Shown here in pieces: positions 7,737 through 14,463 of a stretch of DNA of 21,701 nt. Made by a program: the position numbers and the translations under genes. Location of the stretch: NCBI GenBank assembly GCA_903889795.1, contig CAISYW010000157.1, forward strand, positions 1 to 21,701, read 5' to 3'. Every line of letters begins with the position of its first letter. The first letter of the stretch is position 1. Source of the DNA: an uncultured Chlamydiae bacterium (lineage in GTDB: Bacteria > Chlamydiota > Chlamydiia > Chlamydiales > SM23-39). Below the pieces are notes generated by a model. The model saw nothing but the letters and a program-made list of their open reading frames with translations. It did no database searches and was not told the DNA's origin.

Positions 7737-8480
7737 ATGACAAAACCTATCACATATCAAATAACCAATCTTCAACATCTTGTTGATCATGACCATTCCA
7801 GTGCGCAATCTTCAGAGAGGCGCTTTTTTCATGTTATGAAATCATGGCTTGAACAGACAGGTGGTGCGTATGATGCGCTTAACGCCTTCAAAAGAGTCTG
7901 TAGTTTCTTAAACATGGACTTTTATCGAAAACAGGCAGAAGGCTATCTTGATGCTGCGGCAGGCCTTCGGTTGCCGAGCGTAACGATTTCTACGGTCCAG
8001 CGGCTGAATGAAGCGCGATTTGAGAAAAAGACTCCGGCTGTCATGTCGGATGTTACGCATCAACTTTCTGATATGGGCTCGACGACTTGTTATGCATGTG
8101 CCTTTTTCCAGAAACAACCCCAATCGATCTTTAAAATAGCGTCAGTATTTGATCTGCTGGGCGATGTCACGGATTTTAGTACACATACCATGCGATTCCG
8201 GGATTCAATTAATCTGCAAGCAAGGGCAAAGACGGCACCACTGGCGGTTCAGCGGGCGATTCGGAATGAAAAGAATGATTTGTTTATTCATTTAATCCGG
8301 ACGGTGACGGCCGTTGCGACGAGCGTTTTGGCATGTTATCTTCTCATGACAGGCTCAGCGCTTATTCCTGCGATGGCGGCGGTAACGATAGCCATCGCGA
8401 ATTCTGTCTTTACAATTTTGGCTCATTATCACAAAAATTATTGGTGCGAAGCTCAGTTGAGTATTAGACTCCTTGCGTAA
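7737..8480 (+). CDS. Inc-like membrane protein, second of a tandem pair
   Basis: Paralogue of the upstream gene and also exactly 247 residues. Matching landmarks in order: N-terminus MTKPITYQITN against MANPVTVQVGN; TGGAYDALNAFKR (41-53); VTHQLSDMGS (106-115); LLGDVTDFS (140-148); two hydrophobic helices at about 187-208 and 211-228; and AHYHKNYWC (229-237). Divergence between the two is high outside these blocks, so the duplication is old or the pair is under diversifying selection. There is no signal peptide. The gap from the first gene is 73 bases and holds a hairpin; the ribosome site is weak (GGTG). Probable inclusion-membrane or secreted host-interaction protein by analogy with CT529/Cap1, not proven. 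Confidence 0.75.
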   Translation: MTKPITYQITNLQHLVDHDHSSAQSSERRFFHVMKSWLEQTGGAYDALNAFKRVCSFLNMDFYRKQAEGYLDAAAGLRLPSVTISTVQRLNEARFEKKTPAVMSDVTHQLSDMGSTTCYACAFFQKQPQSIFKIASVFDLLGDVTDFSTHTMRFRDSINLQARAKTAPLAVQRAIRNEKNDLFIHLIRTVTAVATSVLACYLLMTGSALIPAMAAVTIAIANSVFTILAHYHKNYWCEAQLSIRLLA

Positions 8481-8491
8481 CCAAGCTTCTG

Positions 8492-8551
8492 TCGATTTTT
8501 TTGCGAGGGATGTATCAACATCTCATATACAGCTCTCGCAAAAAGAATCGA
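8492..8551. other. Long imperfect hairpin after the Inc-like pair
   Basis: TCGATTTTTTTGCGAG (8492-8507) pairs with bases 8535-8551 through 16 base pairs, with only G8545 bulged. GATGT/ACATC (8509-8513, 8518-8522) adds an inner stem. The right arm is followed by AAATCGG rather than a T run, so it is not a standard intrinsic terminator on this strand. It lies 12 bases past the stop of the second Inc-like gene, where a 3' end or a processing signal is expected. Confidence 0.5.
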
Positions 8552-8613
8552 AAATCGGCCAAAATAATCCCCAAAATTGACGAAGTCATGGTTGCGCAAG
8601 AAGTCTATTAGCT

Positions 8614-8627
8614 GAGGGGTCTGTATT
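8614..8627 (+). promoter_or_regulatory. Ribosome site with candidate ATT start codon
   Basis: GAGGGG (8614-8619) stands five bases before an in-frame ATT (8625-8627), the best ribosome site for the SLBB gene. The frame is open from stop TGA 8613-8615 onward, and no ATG, GTG or TTG occurs in it before 8676. Starting here completes the membrane anchor. ATT starts are rare but known for infC and a few other genes. Confidence 0.5.
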
Positions 8628-8675
8628 ATCGAAAGTCGTACTCTAACTAAATCAGAATGGCTCTTTGGGCTCGCC

Positions 8676-9158
8676 ATGATGATTTTTCTCTTTTCTTTCT
8701 TTTTCATCGCAAAAAAAACCAGTTTTCGGAGTTTGGGTCGGCTGCATCAAGTAATGCAGCCGCTTCCGGTTTCTTCGATTATCATCGATATAAGCGGAGA
8801 TGTTAAAAAACAGGGGAAGATGAATGTTTCGCAGGGGTCTACCATTCGTTCCGTGATTCGTAAGGCTCGTTTAAAATCAACGGCAGATTTGACAAATATT
8901 GATTTAGACCGCGTTTTAGATGCTTCTTGCGATCTTCATATTCCTTCTTTTGAAAAAATTGTTGTAGAAGTTTGCGGTTGTGTAAAGGAAAAAGTTTCCA
9001 TTGAGTTGCCGGCGGGGAGCCGAATTTGTGACATGAAAGGGTGCGTTATTTTGTCAGAAAATGCAGATCCAGGCTTTTTTAGACGTCGAAAAATCTTAAA
9101 GAACAATGAAATCATTCGAGTACCGGCGCTCGATGAAAAAAAATCCTCAAAACGCTGA
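8676..9158 (+). CDS. Membrane-anchored protein with two SLBB (beta-grasp) units
   Basis: The span given runs from the first ATG (160 residues). I favour a start at ATT 8625, which adds 17 residues (IESRTLTKSEWLFGLA) and makes a full N-terminal membrane helix; from the ATG only ~11 hydrophobic residues remain. Two SLBB-type units follow: IIIDISGDVKKQGKMNV ... DLDRVLDASCDLHIP (about 35-90) and IVVEVCGCVKEKVSIELPAG ... ILKNNEIIRVP (about 95-150). Their pattern is that of the N-terminal part of ComEA, but the DNA-binding helix-hairpin-helix of ComEA is absent, and so is the polysaccharide-export domain of Wza. Five cysteines (85, 100, 102, 118, 123) are unusual and could form periplasmic disulfides. 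Probably inner-membrane anchored and facing the periplasm; ligand unknown. Confidence 0.75.
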   Translation: MMIFLFSFFFIAKKTSFRSLGRLHQVMQPLPVSSIIIDISGDVKKQGKMNVSQGSTIRSVIRKARLKSTADLTNIDLDRVLDASCDLHIPSFEKIVVEVCGCVKEKVSIELPAGSRICDMKGCVILSENADPGFFRRRKILKNNEIIRVPALDEKKSSKR

Positions 9159-9185
9159 TGGTAAGATACTCACGACGAACTTTTA

Positions 9186-9194
9186 TGTTAAAAT
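9186..9194 (+). promoter_or_regulatory. Candidate extended -10 element, distal ribosomal promoter
   Basis: TGTTAAAAT is a TG-N-(-10) element with a -10 box matching 5 of 6 consensus bases. No convincing -35 is seen. A start near 9201 would give a leader of about 186 bases before rplC, long enough for structured regulation. Confidence 0.3.
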
Positions 9195-9322
9195 TTAGTG
9201 GGATTGCGATAGGTCTAAGAGATTTTAATTGAGAGAAAACGCGCGTATCTGTACTCTCTTTGCTTATCTTTTTCAGTTAGTTGTTTCATGTCAAAATACT
9301 GACTGATGTACCGCGCGAGTCT

Positions 9323-9330
9323 GTCATAAT
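9323..9330 (+). promoter_or_regulatory. Candidate extended -10 element, proximal ribosomal promoter
   Basis: TG at 9322-9323 followed by T and CATAAT (9325-9330, 5 of 6) gives an extended -10 box. The best upstream hexamer, CTGACT (9299-9304), is 20 bases away, which is too far for a good -35. The expected leader is about 50 bases, ending in AAAGGG before the rplC ATG. The two candidates in this 228-base leader cannot be ranked from sequence alone. Confidence 0.3.
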
Positions 9331-9386
9331 GGACATCGATGGACTGCGCAATCGAATAGTCAATTCAGAGCGAAAAGGGAAAATCT

Positions 9387-10037
9387 ATGTCGCTGACACT
9401 GATAGGCCAAAAGAAAGGGATGGCACAAGTTTTTGATAACGATGGCAAAATGATTGTTTGCACGGTCATTCTCGTCGAACCGAACCCAATTGTGCAAATT
9501 AAGCGTCCTGAACCAGATGGCTATAGTGCGATTCAGGTTGGCGGAGTTGTGCTCTCCAAATCGCGTGCCAACAAAATGACGAAACCTTTGAAAGGACATT
9601 TTGCGAAAGCGAATGTGCCTGGACAATGGCGCCTTAAAGAATCGAGAGTAGAAAAAGCTGATGAGTATCAAGTCGGGCAATCCCTTGATTTGAGCATTTT
9701 CAGTGAAATTACTTTCGTCGATGTCCAAGGCGTTTCAAAAGGCAAAGGCTTTCAGGGTGTGATAAAACTGCACGGATTTTCTGGCGGCCCTGCTGCTCAC
9801 GGATCCGGATTTCATCGACATGCTGGATCGACTGGCCAGAGAACAACGCCTGGTCGTTGTCCTCCAAATGGCCCTCGAGCTTCTCGTATGGGCGGTGATG
9901 TACAGACGGTCCAAAATTTGCGGGTTGTTGCAATTAAGGGCAATTTGTTGCTCGTAGAAGGTGCTGTTCCGGGTGCACGTGGTTCAGTGCTTTATATTAC
10001 GCAGGCGATGAAAAAACGGCTGAAAAAGAATAAATAA
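9387..10037 (+). CDS. rplC: 50S ribosomal protein L3
   Basis: Early-assembly large-subunit protein that reaches toward the peptidyl transferase centre. The start LIGQKKGMAQVFDNDG and the central VSKGKGFQGVIKLHGF are typical. The loop HGSGFHRHAGSTGQRTTPGR (138-157) includes Gln151, the position methylated by PrmB in E. coli. Length 216 is normal. It is the first gene of the ribosomal run; rpsJ, which normally precedes it, is absent, as I recall for Chlamydia. AAAGGG precedes the ATG. Confidence 0.97.
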   Translation: MSLTLIGQKKGMAQVFDNDGKMIVCTVILVEPNPIVQIKRPEPDGYSAIQVGGVVLSKSRANKMTKPLKGHFAKANVPGQWRLKESRVEKADEYQVGQSLDLSIFSEITFVDVQGVSKGKGFQGVIKLHGFSGGPAAHGSGFHRHAGSTGQRTTPGRCPPNGPRASRMGGDVQTVQNLRVVAIKGNLLLVEGAVPGARGSVLYITQAMKKRLKKNK

Positions 10038-10055
10038 CGAACAAGGTATAGCGTC

Positions 10056-10688
10056 GTGGCAATCCTGAAAAAATATGATTTGAGCGGAAAGGAACTTGAG
10101 GCCATTCAGGTCGATGATGCGTTATTAGAATCATCGGCGCATCCTCAAATGATTAAAGATTACATAGTCGCCATCCGCAATAATGCTCGCCAATGGTCGG
10201 CTAGCACGAAAGGCCGTAGCGAAATTAATCGCACCGGCAAAAAGCCTCACCCGCAAAAGGGTCAGGGGCGGTCACGTCAAGGCTGTGTAGCTGCGCCTCA
10301 GTATAAAGGCGGTGGCATTGTGTTTGGTCCTAAGCCGAAGTTTGATCAGCATGTGCGGATCAACAAGCGTGAAAGGCAGGCTGTTGTACGTTTTCTTCTG
10401 ACAGAGAAAATTAAGGCTAATCAAGTTCATATTCTCAAAAGTGAAAAGATGGATAAGCCCAAAACTCAAATATTAACTGGCTTTATGAAGGCTGTTAATA
10501 TTTTGGATCACCGTGTTTTGTTTCTTGACATTGCGGATGGGCAAAAAGAGATTTTACTTAGCCTTCGAAATATTCCGAAAAAAGAATATTCGGTTTTGTT
10601 CAATATCAATGGCTACAACCTTGCGCTATGTCGCGATGTCGTCATTTTGGACAGTGCTTTTGATCAACTTTTGACGATTTTAGGTTAG
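10056..10688 (+). CDS. rplD: 50S ribosomal protein L4
   Basis: Large-subunit protein lining the exit tunnel; in E. coli it also represses the S10 operon. The long basic tunnel loop is visible at about 44-96 (GRSEINRTGKKPHPQKGQG, then GGGIVFGPKPK). It starts with GTG (MAILKKYDLSG), with AAGGTA about eight bases upstream. Whether it autoregulates through the 228-base leader before rplC is unknown. Confidence 0.96.
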   Translation: MAILKKYDLSGKELEAIQVDDALLESSAHPQMIKDYIVAIRNNARQWSASTKGRSEINRTGKKPHPQKGQGRSRQGCVAAPQYKGGGIVFGPKPKFDQHVRINKRERQAVVRFLLTEKIKANQVHILKSEKMDKPKTQILTGFMKAVNILDHRVLFLDIADGQKEILLSLRNIPKKEYSVLFNINGYNLALCRDVVILDSAFDQLLTILG

Positions 10689-10692
10689 GACA

Positions 10693-11031
10693 ATGACTAA
10701 AAAAAGCCCCTATGCCATTATTAAAAACCGTCGAGTGACTGAAAAGTCCCGTATGTTGGAAAACCTGCAGAATTCAGGTAAAAATCCTTCAGTGAGTCGC
10801 TGTAAAACACCAAAATTTGTTTTTGATGTTGATCCTCAAGCTAACAAGCAGGAGATCGCACAGGCAATTGAAGAGATCTACGCTGAAAAAAAAATCCGGG
10901 TGCTGAAGGTAAATACAGTGACAGTGAAATCCAAACTGCGTCGTGTTCGAGGCTTTTTAGGAATGACAGCATCAGGGAAAAAAGCAGTAGTTTCGCTTCA
11001 TCCCGGACAAACCATCGACGAGCAAGTGTAA
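10693..11031 (+). CDS. rplW: 50S ribosomal protein L23
   Basis: Sits at the tunnel exit and docks trigger factor, SRP and the Sec channel. The family pattern is YAIIKNRRVTEKS at the start and the extended loop VNTVTVKSKLRRVRGFLG (73-90). An insertion of about 15-20 residues (ENLQNSGKNPSVSRCKTPK, 23-41) between the first helix and the first strand resembles the insertion I remember in chlamydial L23. The ribosome site overlaps the rplD stop (TTAGGA). Confidence 0.95.
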   Translation: MTKKSPYAIIKNRRVTEKSRMLENLQNSGKNPSVSRCKTPKFVFDVDPQANKQEIAQAIEEIYAEKKIRVLKVNTVTVKSKLRRVRGFLGMTASGKKAVVSLHPGQTIDEQV

Positions 11032-11040
11032 GGAGACAGT

Positions 11041-11862
11041 ATGCCAAAATATTTTCGACCTATCACTCCAAGCCAACGAAAGCTTGTTCTTCCTACGCTT
11101 CTGGAGCTAGATCCTCCGGATAAAAAAGCGCCGAAATCGTTGTTGACGAGCAAACGCAGAATCAATGGCCGCAATCATAGTGGACATATTACTGTGCGGC
11201 ACAAAGGTGGAGCTCATAAAAAATTATTTCGAGTCATCGATTTTAAACGAAATAAAGAGAATATTCCTGCCACAGTTGCTGGCGTTGATTATGATCCTAA
11301 TCGATCGGCTCTCATTGCTCTATTGTATTATGCTGATGGCGAAAAACGTTATATTTTGGCGCCTCAGGGAATTAAAAAAGGCGATGTAGTTTTAACTTCC
11401 GATGAGCCTCCTTTTAAGATTGGATGCTGCATGCGTTTGAAGTTCATGCCTTATGGCTCTGTGATTCATAATGTTGAATTGGTTCCTGGAAGAGGTGGAC
11501 AGATTGTTCGTTCTGCTGGGCTTTCAGCGCAGTTGCTTGGACGAAGCAAAGGATACGCAAGTATTCGCTTTCCATCTGGTGAAGTTCGTATGATCAATGA
11601 GGATTGCCGAGCGACATTTGGTGCTGTTTCCAATTCTGAGCATAATCTTCGAGTGATTGGTAAGGCCGGTCGTGCCCGTTGGATGGGAGTACGTCCGACA
11701 GTACGCGGTGTTCATATGAATCCTGTCGACCACCCGCATGGTGGCGGTGAAGGACGTGGAAAGGGGAATATACCGCAGACACCCTGGGGTCAGTATACGA
11801 AAGGCTACCGTACGCGCTCTAAGAAGAAAACGAGAAAATGGATTGTAAAGGAACGCAGGTAA
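11041..11862 (+). CDS. rplB: 50S ribosomal protein L2
   Basis: Core large-subunit protein needed for subunit association and peptidyl transfer. VDHPHGGGEGRG (229-240) carries the conserved histidine of the active-site loop, and TPWGQYTKGYRTR (247-259) is typical. The segment usually reading GN-LPL-IP is replaced by GCCMRLKFMP (128-137), a variant I recall from Chlamydia L2. Length 273 equals that of E. coli. A strong AGGAG (11031-11035) overlaps the rplW stop region. Confidence 0.97.
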   Translation: MPKYFRPITPSQRKLVLPTLLELDPPDKKAPKSLLTSKRRINGRNHSGHITVRHKGGAHKKLFRVIDFKRNKENIPATVAGVDYDPNRSALIALLYYADGEKRYILAPQGIKKGDVVLTSDEPPFKIGCCMRLKFMPYGSVIHNVELVPGRGGQIVRSAGLSAQLLGRSKGYASIRFPSGEVRMINEDCRATFGAVSNSEHNLRVIGKAGRARWMGVRPTVRGVHMNPVDHPHGGGEGRGKGNIPQTPWGQYTKGYRTRSKKKTRKWIVKERR

Positions 11863-11866
11863 TTAC

Positions 11867-12160
11867 ATGGGAAGATCGCTAAAAAAAGGCCCTTTTGTAG
11901 ATCACCATCTCCGGGCAAAATTTGAGACATTGAATCGCGAAGGCACCAAAAAGGTTATTAAAACATGGTCTCGGCGTTCGATGATCATTCCCGAAATGGT
12001 TAGCCATACGTTTGACGTGCACAACGGAAAAAAATTTGTGACTGTTTACGTATCGGAAAACATGGTCGGACATCGCTTGGGAGAGTTTTCTCCAACGCGA
12101 ATATTTAAGGGTCATCCGAAGAAGAGTGCAGCGGCTGTTGCTGCATCAACGTCGACTTAA
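11867..12160 (+). CDS. rpsS: 30S ribosomal protein S19
   Basis: Small-subunit head protein that pairs with S13 and contacts A-site tRNA. GRSLKKGPFVDHHL at the start, TWSRRSMIIPEMV (33-45), VHNGK (51-55) and GHRLGEFSPTR (68-78) are the family landmarks. The short Ala/Ser-rich end after HPKK is slightly longer than in many homologues. Four bases separate it from rplB. Confidence 0.97.
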   Translation: MGRSLKKGPFVDHHLRAKFETLNREGTKKVIKTWSRRSMIIPEMVSHTFDVHNGKKFVTVYVSENMVGHRLGEFSPTRIFKGHPKKSAAAVAASTST

Positions 12161-12172
12161 AAGGGTTGAACT

Positions 12173-12514
12173 ATGCAATTAGCAAAAGCCTGTACACGCT
12201 ATGTGCGGATTAGTCCGCGAAAAGCAAGATATGCGGCAGCATTAATTCGGGGCCTTCATGTAGATAAGGCAACGTACCAATTACTCTATTCGAAACTACG
12301 CGGCGGTCGGCTTTTGAAAAAGACTTTAGATAGCGCAGTGGCCAATGCAGAGACGCAACTTGATGTTCGACGTGAATCATTGAAAGTGCACGAAGTGCGC
12401 GTTGATCCGGGTCCTATTTTGAGAAGGGCAAAAGCTCGTAGCAAAGGTTCTTCTGTGCCTGTCAATAAGCGAACGAGCCATTTTACGATCGTGTTGATCG
12501 CGGAACAAGGTTAA
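12173..12514 (+). CDS. rplV: 50S ribosomal protein L22
   Basis: Lines the exit tunnel with L4 and is a site of macrolide resistance mutations in other bacteria. VRISPRKAR (11-19), the helix LDSAVANAE (52-60) and the tunnel hairpin around GPILRRAKARSKGSSVPVNK (80-99) are present. Length 113 is normal. It lies 12 bases after rpsS. Confidence 0.97.
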   Translation: MQLAKACTRYVRISPRKARYAAALIRGLHVDKATYQLLYSKLRGGRLLKKTLDSAVANAETQLDVRRESLKVHEVRVDPGPILRRAKARSKGSSVPVNKRTSHFTIVLIAEQG

Positions 12515-12530
12515 AGGAGAGAAGCGAATC

Positions 12531-13190
12531 ATGGGACAAAAAGTATCGCCAATTGGGTTTCGCCTCGTAACGAGAAAAAAATGGTTGTCGAATTGGTATG
12601 CGAACAAACAAGAGTTCGGAGACCTGATCGGCGAAGATAAGAAGATTCGAACTTATCTTCAAACTAAACCTGCTTGTCAGGGTGCCTCTCGTTTTCAAAT
12701 CAAACGTATGAGCGGAAAAATCGAAGTCACAATTTTCACATCAAGGCCTGGTCTGGTAATCGGGAAAAAAGGTGCTGAAATTGATGTTCTCAAAGGTGAG
12801 TTGAGAGCTCTGACCGGGAAGGAAGTTTGGATCGAAGTAGAAGAGATCAAACGTCCTGATCTTGAGGCAAAATTGGTTGCTGATGCTATTGCGAAGCAGC
12901 TTGAGCGGAGGATTCCTTTCCGACGAATTTTAAAAAAGGCCTTGCAAACGACGATGGATGCGGGCGCCGCTGGAATTAAAGTTCAGATTTCTGGACGGAT
13001 TGGCGGTGCAGAAATTGCGCGTGTTGAGTGGTATAAAAAAGGCCGTATTCCTCTACACACTCTTCGAGCAGATATCGATTATTCGATGGGACGTGCTGAA
13101 ACGACATATGGATCGATTGGTGTAAAAGTTTGGATTAATCGCGGTGAGGAAGTTACAATCTCCGCACCAAAACCTGCTACGGGAGGTTGA
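12531..13190 (+). CDS. rpsC: 30S ribosomal protein S3
   Basis: Small-subunit protein at the mRNA entry site with helicase activity. MGQKVSPIGFRL is the typical start. A KH domain carries the GxxG loop as GKKG (78-81) in RPGLVIGKKGAEI. The C-terminal domain has SGRIGGAEIARVEWYKKGR. AAGGAGA (12514-12520) precedes the ATG. The TGA stop lies just before the rplP start. Confidence 0.97.
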   Translation: MGQKVSPIGFRLVTRKKWLSNWYANKQEFGDLIGEDKKIRTYLQTKPACQGASRFQIKRMSGKIEVTIFTSRPGLVIGKKGAEIDVLKGELRALTGKEVWIEVEEIKRPDLEAKLVADAIAKQLERRIPFRRILKKALQTTMDAGAAGIKVQISGRIGGAEIARVEWYKKGRIPLHTLRADIDYSMGRAETTYGSIGVKVWINRGEEVTISAPKPATGG

Positions 13191-13192
13191 TA

Positions 13193-13612
13193 ATGGCTTT
13201 GATGCCCTCGAAAACGAAATTTCGAAAACAGCAAAGAGGTTCAGTAGCTGGCTTGTCGAAAGCCGGAGCCTTTGTTGAATTTGGCGAATTTGGAATGCAG
13301 TGCATGGATCGCGGATGGATTACAAGTCAGCAAATTGAAGCATGCCGAATTGCGATTACTCGTTTTTTTAGCCGTAAAGGACAGGTTTGGATTCGAATTT
13401 TTCCAGACAAACCAGTGTCTAAAAAACCGGCTGAAACTCGAATGGGTAAAGGTAAGGGAGCTACTGAATTTTGGGTCGCTCGCGTGAAACCGGGACGTAT
13501 TCTTTTCGAAGTTGCCAATGTGAGTCGTGAAGAAGCTCAAGTAGCTTTGCGACAAGCGGCAGGTAAATTGCCTCTTCGTACAAAGTTTGTGTCAAGATTG
13601 GAGACTGTTTAA
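13193..13612 (+). CDS. rplP: 50S ribosomal protein L16
   Basis: Organises the A site of the large subunit. MALMPSKTKFRK is the family start and ETRMGKGKG (81-89) the conserved loop. ATG 13193 is chosen because GGGAGG (13181-13186) is placed six bases upstream; an in-frame TTG at 13187 would overlap the rpsC stop but has no ribosome site. Length is 139 residues. Confidence 0.97.
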   Translation: MALMPSKTKFRKQQRGSVAGLSKAGAFVEFGEFGMQCMDRGWITSQQIEACRIAITRFFSRKGQVWIRIFPDKPVSKKPAETRMGKGKGATEFWVARVKPGRILFEVANVSREEAQVALRQAAGKLPLRTKFVSRLETV

Positions 13613-13613
13613 T

Positions 13614-13820
13614 ATGGCGAAGCGAAAAAAAGAACAAGAGAGACAGTCGATAGCTGAAATGGAAAGTTCGGCAGCATTGCTGGAGAAAGAAATTTTTGCT
13701 TTGCGCAATGAGCTCGCGGTTCAACGAAAATTAGAAAAACCGCATCTTCTGAAGGCAAAGCGCCATGAGCGAGCTCGTCTTTTGACGATCCTGACGCAAC
13801 AGCGGAGAATAGTCACATGA
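13614..13820 (+). CDS. rpmC: 50S ribosomal protein L29
   Basis: Small two-helix protein at the tunnel exit beside L23. The 68 residues from ATG 13614 (MAKRKKEQERQS) give the expected length. An in-frame ATG at 13587 would lie inside rplP and is unlikely. Helix 2 ends RHERARLLTILTQQRR, close to the family's conserved C-terminal helix. GGAG about ten bases upstream serves as ribosome site. The stop overlaps the rpsQ start (ATGA). Confidence 0.94.
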   Translation: MAKRKKEQERQSIAEMESSAALLEKEIFALRNELAVQRKLEKPHLLKAKRHERARLLTILTQQRRIVT

Positions 13821-14065
13821 ATACAAGAGAAGATAGCCGAAAAGAAAACGTTGGCGTTATTATTTCTAATAAAATGGCGAAAACTGTCACCGTTCAGGTC
13901 AGCCGCAAAATGCGTCACCCGAAATATGGAAAAGTCATTGAGCGCTCAAAAAAACTATATGCTCATGATGAAACGAATGCACTAGAAGTTGGACAGAAAG
14001 TGCGCATTGTGGAAACTCGACCCCTTTCAAAGTTGAAGCGGTGGCGAGTTGTAGAAGTCCTGTAA
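13817..14065 (+). CDS. rpsQ: 30S ribosomal protein S17
   Basis: OB-fold protein binding 16S rRNA early in assembly. GVIISNKMAKTVTVQV and RHPKYGKVIERSKKLYAHD are the family signatures, and VGQKVRIVETRPLSKLKRW (57-75) the C-terminal one. It starts within the rpmC stop, so translation is probably coupled. Length 82 is normal. Confidence 0.97.
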   Translation: MNTREDSRKENVGVIISNKMAKTVTVQVSRKMRHPKYGKVIERSKKLYAHDETNALEVGQKVRIVETRPLSKLKRWRVVEVL

Positions 14066-14086
14066 TTATAAGAAAGGCGATAGTTT

Positions 14087-14455
14087 ATGATTCAACAAGA
14101 AACTAATCTCGTTGTTGCTGATAATACAGGAGCGAAGCGAGTACGCTGTTTTAAAGTTTTAGGTGGCACCCGAAAACGATATGCACGCTCTGGCGACATT
14201 ATCGTTTGTGCGGTCAAGGAAGCGGATCCTAAAGGTGCTGTTAAAAAAGGCGAAGTTGTTAAAGCTGTGATTGTTCGAACGAAGGCATATATAAGACGGC
14301 CTGACGGTTCACTGCTTCGTTTTTTTGATAATAGCTGTGTTATTATCGATGATAAAAATAATCCACGAGGAACTCGTATTTTTGGACCCATCGCACGCGA
14401 AGTGCGCGATAAGGGCTTCATAAAGATTAGTTCCCTGGCTCCTGAAGTTATTTGA
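14087..14455 (+). CDS. rplN: 50S ribosomal protein L14
   Basis: Forms intersubunit bridges with 16S rRNA and contacts L19 and the silencing factor RsfS. MIQQETNLVVADNTGAK (1-17), KKGEVVKAVIVRTKAYIRR (53-71) and NNPRGTRIFGP (91-101) are diagnostic. Length is the standard 122 residues. It lies 21 bases after rpsQ. Confidence 0.98.
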   Translation: MIQQETNLVVADNTGAKRVRCFKVLGGTRKRYARSGDIIVCAVKEADPKGAVKKGEVVKAVIVRTKAYIRRPDGSLLRFFDNSCVIIDDKNNPRGTRIFGPIAREVRDKGFIKISSLAPEVI

Positions 14456-14463
14456 GGTGAAGG

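Noticed and set aside
8453..8707. Minus-strand frame across the gap after the second Inc-like gene
   Set aside because: It crosses the long hairpin and the ribosome site of the SLBB gene; composition is not protein-like.
9360..9728. Minus-strand open frame of 122 codons
   Set aside because: It lies antisense to rplC, whose protein is unmistakable; the translation has no family features and no ribosome site.
13187..13192. TTG start for rplP overlapping the rpsC stop
   Set aside because: ATG 13193 has GGGAGG at ideal spacing and gives the usual L16 N-terminus.
13587..13613. Longer start for rpmC inside rplP
   Set aside because: The extra residues (MCQDWRLFN) do not match L29; ATG 13614 gives the usual length and has GGAG upstream.
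14092..14421. Minus-strand open frame of 109 codons
   Set aside because: Complete antisense shadow of rplN, low complexity and no recognisable domain.
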